Origin: Mesorhizobium sp. ES1-4
GTDB lineage: Bacteria > Pseudomonadota > Alphaproteobacteria > Rhizobiales > Rhizobiaceae
Reading direction: 5' to 3'
Assembly: GCF_020164745.1 (NCBI RefSeq)
Contig: NZ_JAIUGV010000016.1
Coordinates: 1 to 64,000 of the forward strand
Length of the DNA stretch: 64,000 nt
The notes under the pieces were generated by a model that saw only the letters and a program-made list of their open reading frames with translations, was not told the DNA's origin and did not search any database. Shown piece after piece: positions 42,096 to 50,652 of this stretch (within the stretch, counting starts at the first letter, position 1; every line of letters starts with the position of its first letter). A program made the translations under genes and the position numbers.

Positions 42096-43307
42096 ATGTC
42101 AAACAGAATGCTTCATCTGGCCGGCGCCTTGCTGGCTGGCGTGGCCTTCGCATTTTCATCAGGCGCGGCACGCGCGGACGACATCGTGCTTGGCGCATCG
42201 GTGCAATTGACCGGCGCCTCGGCCAACACCGGCCGCTACTACAAGGACGCCTACGAGTTCGCGATCGACAAGATCAACGCCGCCGGCGGCGTCTCCGTGG
42301 GCGGCGAGAAACGCAAGCTGGCGCTGAAAATCTACGACAACCAGTCGGACGTGAATTTGAGTGTGCGGCAGTACACGCAGCTGGTCTCGCAGGACAAGGT
42401 CGCTTTGCTGCTCGGACCGTTCGCGTCGAATTTCGCGCTGGCCGATTCCGCCGTGTCGGAAAAATACCAGATACCGATGGTTCAGGGGGGCGGCGCATCC
42501 GACCAGATCTTCTCGCGCAAGTTTAAATACATATTCGGCACACTGGCGCCCGCAAGCAATTATTTTGGCTCGACGGTGAAGATGCTGAAGGAACTCGATC
42601 CGGCACCAAAATCTGTCGCACTTCTCTATGCCGATGATGCTTTCGACGTCTCGGTAGCGAATGGTACGCGGCCATTGCTGAAGGATGCGGGGCTGACGAT
42701 TGCCATGGACGAGAAATACAGTTCCAACGCCAGCGACTTCAATTCACTGCTGTCGCAGATCAAGAGCAATGGCGCCGAGGTGGTTCTGGTCGCCGGCCAC
42801 GAAACCGAGATCCTCAATTTCGTGCGCCAGGCGAAAAGCCTTGCTGTGGCGCCAAAACTCTACTCCTTCACCGTCGGCGTGCCGAGCGAGGATTTCCGCA
42901 AGGCGCTGGGCGCTGACGCCGACTATGCCTTCGGCATGACCGCCTGGCTGCCTTCTGCGAAGCTGAAGGACAAATGGTTCGGCGATGCCGCTACTTTCGC
43001 CAAGGACTATAAGGCGAAATACAACTACGATCCCGATTACCACGCCGCGTCGGGCGCGGCCGATGTCGAGGCACTGGCGCAGGCGATCGAGGATGCCGGC
43101 GCCACTGACCCCACCAAGGTGCGCGATGCGCTTGCCAAGCTCAACCTCGACAGCCTCTACGGCAAGATTGCCTTCGCCGAAAACGGCCAGATCGACCTGC
43201 CCCAGACGGTGATCCAGGTTCAGGGCACGGAGCTCAAGGCGATCTATGGCGCCAACGGTTTCATCGAGAAGCCGAAATATCCGATGCCAGCCTGGGACAA
43301 GCGCTAA
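42096..43307 (+). CDS. ABC transporter substrate-binding protein, branched-chain amino acid type
   Basis: This 403-residue periplasmic binding protein has a signal peptide ending around GAARA. It then has IVLGASVQLTGASANTGRYYKDAYEFA, the Liv-type opening. Later LLGPFASNF and VALLYADDAF fit the fold. The ATG has GGGAGGAG upstream. It heads a five-gene operon with livH, livM, livG and livF. The ligand may overlap that of the adjacent TRAP system, but this cannot be seen. Confidence 0.9.
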   Translation: MSNRMLHLAGALLAGVAFAFSSGAARADDIVLGASVQLTGASANTGRYYKDAYEFAIDKINAAGGVSVGGEKRKLALKIYDNQSDVNLSVRQYTQLVSQDKVALLLGPFASNFALADSAVSEKYQIPMVQGGGASDQIFSRKFKYIFGTLAPASNYFGSTVKMLKELDPAPKSVALLYADDAFDVSVANGTRPLLKDAGLTIAMDEKYSSNASDFNSLLSQIKSNGAEVVLVAGHETEILNFVRQAKSLAVAPKLYSFTVGVPSEDFRKALGADADYAFGMTAWLPSAKLKDKWFGDAATFAKDYKAKYNYDPDYHAASGAADVEALAQAIEDAGATDPTKVRDALAKLNLDSLYGKIAFAENGQIDLPQTVIQVQGTELKAIYGANGFIEKPKYPMPAWDKR

Positions 43308-43338
43308 CCTGTGACAAGTTCAGGCTGAGGGGTACAGC

Positions 43339-44202
43339 GTGGATCTGCTGGCGCAAATCCTGATCAACGGCATCCTCCTGGGCGGCCTCTACGCCATCAT
43401 GGCGCTCGGGCTCGCCCTTGTCTGGGGCGTGCTCAACATCGTCAACCTGGCGCATGGCGCCTTCATCATGCTGGGCGCCTATCTGTCCTGGCATCTCTAC
43501 ACCTATCTCGGCATCGACCCGTTCCTCGGCCTGCCGATCACGGCCATCATCATGTTCGCGCTCGGCTATGCGGTGCAGCGCGGCCTGCTCAACCTTGTGG
43601 TGCGCGGGCCGATGTTCAACACGTTGCTGATCACCTTCGGGCTGGAGGTGGTGCTGACCTATCTGGCACAGCTTACCTTCTCCGCCGACTTCCGCACCAT
43701 CAACCCGCCCTACGCCGGCAACAGCATCGCGCTCGGCCCGGTCGTACTGCCGCAGGCGCGACTTATGGCATTCGGCGTCGCCATCGTGCTGACGCTTGCC
43801 ATGTGGGCTTTCCTGCTGCGCTCCAAGCTTGGCCGCGCCATCCGTGCCACCGCGCAGAACCTCGTGGCGGCAAGGCTTTATGGCGTCGAGCCGCGTCACC
43901 TTTATGCCGTGACCTTCGGCATCGGCATCGGACTTGCAGGTGCTGCCGGCGGGCTTTACGGCACGGTGTCGCAGATAAATCCCTATATTGGCGCGGCATT
44001 GACCGCCAAATGTTTCGCCATCGCCATTATCGGCGGACTGGACAATCCGTTCGGCGTCCTGGTCGGGGGGCTGTTCCTCGGCATCATCGAGTCACTGGCG
44101 GTGCTTTATATCGGGGCGACTTTCGCCGACGTGGCAAGCTTCGGCGTGCTGGTCGCCGTGCTGATCGTGCGGCCGAGCGGCCTGCTGGGCAAAACCGCAT
44201 GA
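43339..44202 (+). CDS. livH: Branched-chain-type ABC permease, LivH family
   Basis: This 287-residue membrane protein starts at a GTG. NIVNLAHGAFIMLGAYLSW near residue 35 is the LivH hallmark, and the C-terminus ends in RPSGLLGKTA. The stop overlaps the ATG of livM. Confidence 0.9.
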   Translation: MDLLAQILINGILLGGLYAIMALGLALVWGVLNIVNLAHGAFIMLGAYLSWHLYTYLGIDPFLGLPITAIIMFALGYAVQRGLLNLVVRGPMFNTLLITFGLEVVLTYLAQLTFSADFRTINPPYAGNSIALGPVVLPQARLMAFGVAIVLTLAMWAFLLRSKLGRAIRATAQNLVAARLYGVEPRHLYAVTFGIGIGLAGAAGGLYGTVSQINPYIGAALTAKCFAIAIIGGLDNPFGVLVGGLFLGIIESLAVLYIGATFADVASFGVLVAVLIVRPSGLLGKTA

Positions 44203-45146
44203 CCGCCCTGCGCATAGTCATCGCGCTGGTCGTGATCGCGGCGCTCGCCGCCGTGCCGAGGTTCGGTTCGGACGTGCTGGTCCAGTTCGGCATCAACGCG
44301 CTGCTGCTGGCTGTTTTGGCGCAAGGCTGGAACATCATCGGGGGCTATGCCGGCTATGCCTCGTTCGGCAATTCGGTGTTTTACGGCCTTGGCAGCTATG
44401 GAGTCGCCATCGCCATGGTCCAGTGGGAACTGCCCTTCGCCGCCGGGCTGGTGTTCGGCGTGGCGCTGGCCGTCGTCTTCGCTTTTCTGCTCGGCCTGCC
44501 GGTGCTCAGGCTCAAAGGGCACTATTTCGCGATCGCGACCCTGGCGCTGGCGCAGGTCATGATCGCCATTGTCTCTAATATCGAACTGGCCGGCCAGAAT
44601 ATCGGCCTGGTGTTGCCGCCGCTCAACAACGACCCATTGTTCTACGAACTGGCGCTCGGGCTGCTGGTGCTGACGACGCTGACCATCTTCTGGCTGACAC
44701 GGAGCCGCTTTGGTTTCGGGCTGATCGCCATCCGGGAGAATGAGGAAGGTGCTGCCGTCATGGGCGTCAACACCACGCTCTACAAGGTGCTCGCCTTTGC
44801 CCTCTCCGGCATATTCAGTGCACTCGCCGGCGGCATCCACGCCTATTGGATCACCTTTCTCGATCCCGAAAGCGCCTTCGACATCAGCCTCAACGTCAAG
44901 ATGATCATCATGGCCGTTTTCGGCGGGCCGGGCACCATCCTTGGCCCTGTCGTCGGCGCCTTCACCCTTTCAGCAGTGTCGGAAGTCCTGTCGAGCGAGG
45001 TGACCAGTGTCGCCGGCCTGTTCTTCGGCATTGTGGTGGTGGCGGCCGTGGTGCTGATGCCGCGCGGGCTGGCCGATGTGGTGCGTCGTTTCCGCAAGTC
45101 GGGATGGCGCTATTTCATCGAGAACATCCGAGCGAACCGCATATGA
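44199..45146 (+). CDS. livM: Branched-chain-type ABC permease, LivM family
   Basis: This 315-residue permease has YAGYASFGNSVFYGLGSYG and LRLKGHYFAIATLALAQ near the N-terminal half, both LivM signatures. GGPGTILGPVVGAF occurs in the C-terminal half. The start overlaps the livH stop and the stop overlaps the livG start. Confidence 0.9.
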   Translation: MTALRIVIALVVIAALAAVPRFGSDVLVQFGINALLLAVLAQGWNIIGGYAGYASFGNSVFYGLGSYGVAIAMVQWELPFAAGLVFGVALAVVFAFLLGLPVLRLKGHYFAIATLALAQVMIAIVSNIELAGQNIGLVLPPLNNDPLFYELALGLLVLTTLTIFWLTRSRFGFGLIAIRENEEGAAVMGVNTTLYKVLAFALSGIFSALAGGIHAYWITFLDPESAFDISLNVKMIIMAVFGGPGTILGPVVGAFTLSAVSEVLSSEVTSVAGLFFGIVVVAAVVLMPRGLADVVRRFRKSGWRYFIENIRANRI

Positions 45147-45877
45147 GCCCGATCCTCGAAATCAGCCACGCTACGCGCCGCTTCGCTGGGCTGATCGCCG
45201 TCAACGATGTCTCCTTCACGCTCGACGAGGGTGAGATCCTAGGCGTCATCGGCCCTAACGGCGCCGGCAAGACGACACTGATCAGTCTGATCAGCGGCAC
45301 GCTGGCGCCGAGTTCCGGCGATGTCATTTTCGCTGGACAGCCGATCACAGGGCTGCCTGCGTTCCGGCGCGCGCGGCTTGGCATTGGCCGCACATTCCAG
45401 ATCATGCGGCCCTTTCCCGGCCTGTCGGTGCTGGACAATGTCGCCGTCGGCGCGTTGTTCGGCCACGGCGGTGGCGAAGGCGATCTCAACCGCGCGCGCG
45501 AAAGGGCTCGCGGCTACCTCGACTTCGTCGGGCTTGGCAAATCAGTCGATCAACGCGCCGACGAACTTGGCGGCCCTGGACGCAAGCGGCTGGAACTCGC
45601 CAAGGCGCTGGCCATGCAGCCAAAGCTTCTGTTGTGCGACGAGGTGATGGCGGGATTGAACCATGTCGAGATCGACGAAGTGATCGACGTCCTCCGCAAG
45701 GTGCGCCAGCAGGGCATTTCCATCCTGGTGATCGAACACGTCATCAAGGCGATCAAGAGCCTGTCGGACCGACTCCTGGTGCTGCACCATGGCGAAAAGA
45801 TCGCCGACGGCGCTCCGGATGCGGTGCTCTCCGACAAGACGGTGGTCGAAGCCTATCTCGGCAAGAGGCGCGCGTGA
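45143..45877 (+). CDS. livG: ABC transporter ATP-binding protein, LivG type
   Basis: This 244-residue ATPase has normal Walker A (GPNGAGKTT), Q-loop (GRTFQIMRP), Walker B (LLLCDEVMAG) and switch His (VIEHVIK). The ABC signature is altered: GGPGRKRLELAKAL stands where LSGGQ is expected. A related subgroup of LivG proteins also has a weakened signature, so this probably is functional. It is translationally coupled on both sides. Confidence 0.87.
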   Translation: MSPILEISHATRRFAGLIAVNDVSFTLDEGEILGVIGPNGAGKTTLISLISGTLAPSSGDVIFAGQPITGLPAFRRARLGIGRTFQIMRPFPGLSVLDNVAVGALFGHGGGEGDLNRARERARGYLDFVGLGKSVDQRADELGGPGRKRLELAKALAMQPKLLLCDEVMAGLNHVEIDEVIDVLRKVRQQGISILVIEHVIKAIKSLSDRLLVLHHGEKIADGAPDAVLSDKTVVEAYLGKRRA

Positions 45878-46608
45878 GTGCCGCGGCGCAAAAAGGGCAA
45901 GCGCCGCTGCTGAAGGTCACCGACCTTGGCGCGGGTTATGGCGGCATGCCGGTGCTGCACAAGGTTTCGCTGGAGGTCCACAAGGCCGAGATCGTCGCCC
46001 TGGTCGGCGGCAACGGCGCCGGCAAGACGACACTGCTTCGCGCCCTGTCGCGTGTAATCGCCGCCACGGGAAAGATCGAATTCTCCGGCCGGGACCTGGT
46101 GCCGATGACCTCCGACGAGGCGTTCGCATCAGGGCTCGTGCAGGTGCCGGAAGGCCGGCAATTGTTCGACCGCATGACCGTCGAGGACAATCTCCTGATG
46201 GGCGCCTACCGGCGCAGCGACAAGGCGGCCGTGGAACGTGACCTCGAGCGCATGTACGGCCTCTTTCCCCGGCTCGGCGAGCGCAAGCGGCAGCTTGCCG
46301 GATCGATGTCGGGCGGCGAGCAGCAGATGTGCGCCATGGCGCGCGCACTGATGGCGGCACCCGTCCTGCTGATGATCGACGAGATGAGCCTTGGCCTGGC
46401 GCCGGTCGTGGTCGAGCAGTTGATGGCGGTGCTAGCCAGCATTCGCAACGAGGGCGTGACGATCCTTCTGGTCGAGCAGGACGTGCATCTGGCGCTGTCT
46501 GGCGCCGATCGCGGCTATGTCATGGAAACCGGCCATATCGTGCATCAGGGCGAGGCCAGGGATCTCATCGACGATCCGGAAGTCCGCCGCGCCTATCTGG
46601 GGCTTTGA
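45874..46608 (+). CDS. livF: ABC transporter ATP-binding protein, LivF type
   Basis: This 244-residue protein starts at a GTG that overlaps the livG stop. It has Walker A GGNGAGKTT, Q-loop VPEGRQLFD, canonical signature MSGGEQQMCAMARAL and Walker B LLMIDEMSLG. The terminal AYLGL is typical of LivF. It ends the operon. Confidence 0.9.
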   Translation: MSAAAQKGQAPLLKVTDLGAGYGGMPVLHKVSLEVHKAEIVALVGGNGAGKTTLLRALSRVIAATGKIEFSGRDLVPMTSDEAFASGLVQVPEGRQLFDRMTVEDNLLMGAYRRSDKAAVERDLERMYGLFPRLGERKRQLAGSMSGGEQQMCAMARALMAAPVLLMIDEMSLGLAPVVVEQLMAVLASIRNEGVTILLVEQDVHLALSGADRGYVMETGHIVHQGEARDLIDDPEVRRAYLGL

Positions 46609-46684
46609 TCCCGGTTGGTCTTCCGCCATTCGGCACAGGAAAGCCTGGCCGGTGCAAAGCCTGGCCGGTACGCTGCGGTTTCGA

Positions 46685-47581
46685 TCATTCCTCAAGTGCA
46701 ATCAGTGAACGCATCAGCGTTGCCTTTGCCGAAGCGAGATGCGTTCGGCAGGCTTTTGCAATCCGAGCGGAGTTTCGGCTTTGGAGTGCGTCGATATAGC
46801 CGATATGCTCAAGGAGCGCTGCCTTGTTGCGCTGCTTTTCATCCTTCTTGTTCCATTGATAGTGATAGTGAAAAATGAAGCTGATGATATCATAGAAATC
46901 ATCGATGAAGCGGTTTGGCGATGCTTCGTTTATCAGCCGGTGAAATTGGTTGTCCAGGCTGGAGAAGTCATGAAAACGGGTTTCGATCTGCTCAAGCAAC
47001 TCGGTGTGTGCCAGCTTTAGTGCGGCGAGCTTTATCCACAAGGGAGAATGGTCGGGCTGTTGCGAAAACAGGTGGGCCGAGCGCAGCTCAAACATCACCC
47101 GAATCTCGAACAGCTCAAGTGCGAATTCTTCGGTGAATCCCTTGAAAAGCCATCCTATATTTGGCCTTTTCTCGATAAGTCCAAACCGGCTGAAGCGGAT
47201 GAGAAACTCGCGAATTCCGTTGGTCGCAACCCCGAACTGCCGCGCCAGTTCGAGCTCGTTGATGCTGGTTCCGGGTCGCGTGTCGCCGCGCAGCATCCAT
47301 TCCATGAATTGTTGTTCGACATGCTTGGCGCGTGGCGTTGTTTCAGCGTCCGGATAGTAGTCGTTGTCGTTGACCGCACGGCCCGTCGCCCTGAGGCCAT
47401 CACGCTCAGTTATGAGATCGCGGTGAACAAGTTCTCGCAGAACCTTCCTGACGGTCGTGCGGCTGACGCACATTCGCCGTCTCAGCTCGTTTTCCGAGGG
47501 AAGTTCACCGGCCAGTTGTCCATCGCGCAGCATACTGGCGGCACGGTTGAACGCCTTCTTGTAGACGGTATCGGTTCGCAT
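46685..47581 (-). CDS. GntR-type regulator with two winged-helix domains
   Basis: The protein has 298 residues from the ATG at 47581 (GGGAGAGG upstream). A first winged helix covers about residues 5-65 (FNRAASMLRDG to SRTTVRKVLREL). A second, with an FCD-like helical part behind it, starts near residue 85 (QQFMEWMLRGDTRPG, then ELARQFGVATNGIREFLIR). The FCD-type domain has FHDFSSLDNQFHRLI as a likely metal/ligand helix. Most GntR/FCD proteins have one such domain. It faces the ribose-type ABC operon across an 18-bp inverted repeat, which two DNA-binding domains could span. Confidence 0.72.
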   Translation of the reverse strand: MRTDTVYKKAFNRAASMLRDGQLAGELPSENELRRRMCVSRTTVRKVLRELVHRDLITERDGLRATGRAVNDNDYYPDAETTPRAKHVEQQFMEWMLRGDTRPGTSINELELARQFGVATNGIREFLIRFSRFGLIEKRPNIGWLFKGFTEEFALELFEIRVMFELRSAHLFSQQPDHSPLWIKLAALKLAHTELLEQIETRFHDFSSLDNQFHRLINEASPNRFIDDFYDIISFIFHYHYQWNKKDEKQRNKAALLEHIGYIDALQSRNSARIAKACRTHLASAKATLMRSLIALEE

Positions 47582-47624
47582 CCGACCTCTCCCAAACAAG
47601 ACCTTGTTCTTTCTAGCATGAACT

Positions 47625-47677
47625 TTATCCATAAAAAACAACTTGACCCAACCATTCCGGTTGTTTTTTATCGATAA
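47625..47677. promoter_or_regulatory. Long inverted repeat around the sugar-ABC promoter
   Basis: TTATCCATAAAAAACAAC (47625-47642) and GTTGTTTTTTATCGATAA (47660-47677) are 18-bp arms that match at 17 positions, separated by 17 bases. Within the gap begins TTGACC, a -35-like hexamer, with a -10-like TTTTAT or TTATCG in the right arm. A regulator bound here would block the promoter of the ABC operon. Confidence 0.65.
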
Positions 47678-47747
47678 GGAGAGGAACCGAATACGATCTG
47701 AGTTTTGACGACGCGGCTGCACCAGGCCTCGGCGGGGAGGGAATCTT

Positions 47748-48800
47748 TTGCCTGAAACAGGGAACACCGGCACCACCATCGGCGAGGCCGCATTGACAGC
47801 GTCCAGGAAGCAAAACGCCGTTCCCGGCCTTGCGCTTGGCCTGATGCTGCTGAGCGCTGGCCCGGTCGTCATCTTGGTGTTGCTGATAATCGTCCTCAGC
47901 TTCCTGTCCCCGTATTTCCTGACAGGACGCAATCTCAGCAACATCCTCGCCCAGACTGCCGTCATCTCCGTGGTTGCGATGGGACAGCATCTGGTCATCC
48001 TGACCCGCGGCATTGATCTTTCCGTTGGCTCGAACCTGGCACTAGCCTCCGTCGTAGGTGCCTTGAGCTTCCATGCCGGCGCCCCTGCCCTCGTGGTGAT
48101 TGCGGTGATGGTTGGCTGCGGTGCGGCAGTGGGCGCCATCAACGGGCTCTTCTTCGTCTTCGGCCGGCTACCGCATCCATTCATCATCACACTAGCCACA
48201 TTGAGCATTGCCAAGGGGTTGGCGCTCCAGCTGGCCGATGGGCGCGCCATCCCCGGGATGCCGGATTCGATAGATGCGCTTGGACGCGAGGCGGTCTGGG
48301 GTCTGCCTGGGTCGGTCTTTGTCGTTGGAGGTGTTGCCGCGGTTCTTTTCGTCATGGCCAAGACGATGGTCTGGGGGCGCTGGATTTATGCCGTAGGCGG
48401 CCGGCCGGACGCCGCCGTGCGCATGGGCATTCCCGTGTCCTGGGTCCTGGTTTCGGTCTATGTGATCTCAGGGCTGTGCGCTGGCATTGGCGCCGTCATC
48501 CTTACCGGGCGAACCGACGCCGGATCGCCGTTGTTCGGCAATCTGCTTGAACTGGATACGATCGCGGCGGTGATCATCGGCGGCGCCAGCTTTCTCGGCG
48601 GCCGTGGCCATCTCGGCCATGCCCTAATCGGCGCCCTCATGATCGGCGTCATCCGCAACGCGCTCAACCTGCTCAACGTCAACGTCTTTTTCCAGCTCAT
48701 CGTCATCGGCGTGGTCATTGTCATAGCGGTCGAGTCCGACGTGCTGCGCAATTACCTCGAAGGGCGTATGCGTGTCATGCAGGCCGGGAGGCAGTCGTGA
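47748..48800 (+). CDS. Ribose-type ABC sugar permease
   Basis: The protein has 350 residues from a TTG start preceded by GGGAGGGA. It has eight to ten hydrophobic segments. VILTRGIDLSVGSNLALASVVGA is the RbsC signature, and GGASFLGGRGHLGHALIGAL near the C-terminus is typical. It forms the channel of a sugar transporter whose ATPase and binding protein follow directly. Confidence 0.9.
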   Translation: MPETGNTGTTIGEAALTASRKQNAVPGLALGLMLLSAGPVVILVLLIIVLSFLSPYFLTGRNLSNILAQTAVISVVAMGQHLVILTRGIDLSVGSNLALASVVGALSFHAGAPALVVIAVMVGCGAAVGAINGLFFVFGRLPHPFIITLATLSIAKGLALQLADGRAIPGMPDSIDALGREAVWGLPGSVFVVGGVAAVLFVMAKTMVWGRWIYAVGGRPDAAVRMGIPVSWVLVSVYVISGLCAGIGAVILTGRTDAGSPLFGNLLELDTIAAVIIGGASFLGGRGHLGHALIGALMIGVIRNALNLLNVNVFFQLIVIGVVIVIAVESDVLRNYLEGRMRVMQAGRQS

Positions 48801-49582
48801 GCGCCGTTGCAGTCAACGCAGATCGCGTTGTCACCGCCGACCATCCCGTGCTGGCGGTTCGCGGGGCCACCAAACGTTTCGGTTCAGTTCTGGCGCTGGA
48901 CGATGTCAGCATCGAGGTACGAGGCGGCGAGATCGTTGGCCTGCTCGGCGACAATGGCGCGGGCAAATCGACGCTGACCAAATGCATCAGCGGCGTACAC
49001 CAACTCGATGCCGGCGCGATTCTCCTGGACGGTGCGCCGACGCAGATACGCTCCCCTGCGGATGCACGCTTCGCCGGCATCGAGACCGTCTACCAGGATT
49101 TGGCTCTCTTCGACAATCTGACGCCCGGACAAAACTTCTTCGCTGGCCGCGAACTGGCAGTCCCGCAATGGCTTCCGCGCGGCCTGCGATTTCTTCAGCA
49201 GCGCAGGATGGACGCCGAGACCCGTGTTCTGCTGGCAAATCTCAAGGTGACGCTGCCGCGGCTGGATGCCGTCGTCGCTATGATGTCGGGCGGACAAAGG
49301 CAGGCAATCGCCGTCGCGCGCTCGACCGTGTTCGCCCGAAAAGCCGTAATACTCGATGAACCGACCGCAGCACTTGGCCTGCGTGAATCGCGGCAAGTGC
49401 TCAATCTGGTCGCCGCGCTGCGCGACCAGGGCAACGCCGTCATCCTGATCACTCACAACATGGAGCATGTCGTCGAGCTCGCCGATCGCGCCGTGGTGCT
49501 TCGCCAGGGCCGCAAGGTCGGCGAACTGGTACCGACCAAGGACAACAAACAGGAACTGGTATCCATGATCGTCGGGGCCTGA
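48797..49582 (+). CDS. Sugar ABC transporter ATP-binding protein, single domain
   Basis: This 261-residue protein has one ATPase domain, unlike RbsA, which has two, so it probably acts as a homodimer. It has Walker A GDNGAGKST, Q-loop VYQDLALFD, signature MSGGQRQAIAVARS, Walker B VILDEPTAAL and switch His LITHNM. The GTG start overlaps the permease stop. Confidence 0.88.
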   Translation: MSAVAVNADRVVTADHPVLAVRGATKRFGSVLALDDVSIEVRGGEIVGLLGDNGAGKSTLTKCISGVHQLDAGAILLDGAPTQIRSPADARFAGIETVYQDLALFDNLTPGQNFFAGRELAVPQWLPRGLRFLQQRRMDAETRVLLANLKVTLPRLDAVVAMMSGGQRQAIAVARSTVFARKAVILDEPTAALGLRESRQVLNLVAALRDQGNAVILITHNMEHVVELADRAVVLRQGRKVGELVPTKDNKQELVSMIVGA

Positions 49583-49670
49583 TCCGTTCGAGATTTTGGG
49601 GACCGTTGCGGTCCGCAAATGCCTGAAGCGTCTCCCGCCGGGAGGCGTCTCAATTCAAGGGAGGAATGGA

Positions 49671-50591
49671 ATGCCAATCAACTCAAAACTGTTCGCTGGG
49701 CTGGCGATCGCTGTCGCTTTTGCGATGCCGGCTTCGGCCGCCGACAAGATCAAGGTCGGTCTGATTACGAAATTCCCCGTGCCTTTCTACTCGACCATGG
49801 AGGATGCCGCCAAGAAATACGCGGCCGCCCACCCGGAGATCGAACTGGTCACCGGACAGGGCCAGGCGGCTACCGACATCGAGGGCCAGATCGCCCTGAT
49901 CGAGTCCATGATCACGCAAGGCGTGAAGGGCCTGGCGATCACTCCGGTCGATCCGACGGTTGCGCCTGCGCTCGACAAGGCGGTCGCCGCCGGCATCAAG
50001 GTGGTTCTCGTCGACAACAGCATTCCCGACTGGAAAGGTCAGACAGCACTGGTCTCGACCAACAACCTCAATGGCGGCAAGATCGCCGGAGAGTACCTGA
50101 AGACCGTGCTGAAAAGCGGCGACAAGATCGGCATTCTGCAAGGTGTCCCCGGAGTCCCGGCTCTGGATGACCGGGTCACCGGCATGATGGAGGGTCTCGG
50201 CGACGTCAAGGTCGACGTGGTCGGCAAGGGCGCAACCAATTGCACGCTCGAACTTGGCACGTCAGTGACCGAGGACATCCTGACCGCCAATCCCGATCTC
50301 AAGGCGATCTATTCGGCCTGCGGTCCGCCTATCCCGGGGGCCGTCAAGTCGATCAGCAATGCCGGCATCGCCAACGGCAAGATCATCCTGGTTGGCTTCG
50401 ACGCCTGCTGCGGTGAGATCGAAGCAATCAAGTCGGGCGCGGAAGATGCCAGCGTTGCACAATTTCCGGCAAAAATGGGCGAGCTTGGCATCGACACTGT
50501 TGTCAAGGCGATTCGTGGGGAAACCGTGGAGGCCAATGTCGATACCGGCGCCGGCCTGGTGACGCTGCAGAACGTCAAGGACTTCGAGTAG
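49671..50591 (+). CDS. Sugar ABC transporter periplasmic binding protein
   Basis: The protein has 306 residues from the ATG at 49671 (AAGGGAGG upstream). The signal peptide ends near PASAAD. A ribose-binding-type fold follows: KVGLITKFPVPFYSTMEDAAKK, then GLAITPVDPTVAPALDKAVAAGIKV. A second lobe has an unusual Cys-rich loop (GFDACCGEIEAIKSG). A strong terminator follows the gene. The substrate is probably a sugar or polyol. Confidence 0.88.
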   Translation: MPINSKLFAGLAIAVAFAMPASAADKIKVGLITKFPVPFYSTMEDAAKKYAAAHPEIELVTGQGQAATDIEGQIALIESMITQGVKGLAITPVDPTVAPALDKAVAAGIKVVLVDNSIPDWKGQTALVSTNNLNGGKIAGEYLKTVLKSGDKIGILQGVPGVPALDDRVTGMMEGLGDVKVDVVGKGATNCTLELGTSVTEDILTANPDLKAIYSACGPPIPGAVKSISNAGIANGKIILVGFDACCGEIEAIKSGAEDASVAQFPAKMGELGIDTVVKAIRGETVEANVDTGAGLVTLQNVKDFE

Positions 50592-50604
50592 GCCCACACC
50601 TTGG

Positions 50605-50637
50605 CCCGGCGGCCATGCCAGCCGCCGGGTTCTTTTT
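50605..50637 (+). terminator. Rho-independent terminator after the sugar-ABC binding-protein gene
   Basis: CCCGGCGGC and GCCGCCGGG form a perfect 9-bp stem with a seven-base loop, followed by TTCTTTTT. It separates the transport genes from the dehydrogenase gene that starts 16 bases later, so read-through would be partial. Confidence 0.85.
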
Positions 50638-50652
50638 GAACATTTCAGGACG

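Noticed and set aside
47688..47712. Stress-type promoter before the sugar ABC operon (GGAAC at about 47689)
   Set aside because: The spacing to a GTT does not fit 16-17 bases, and a better -35/-10 pair lies in the adjacent inverted repeat.
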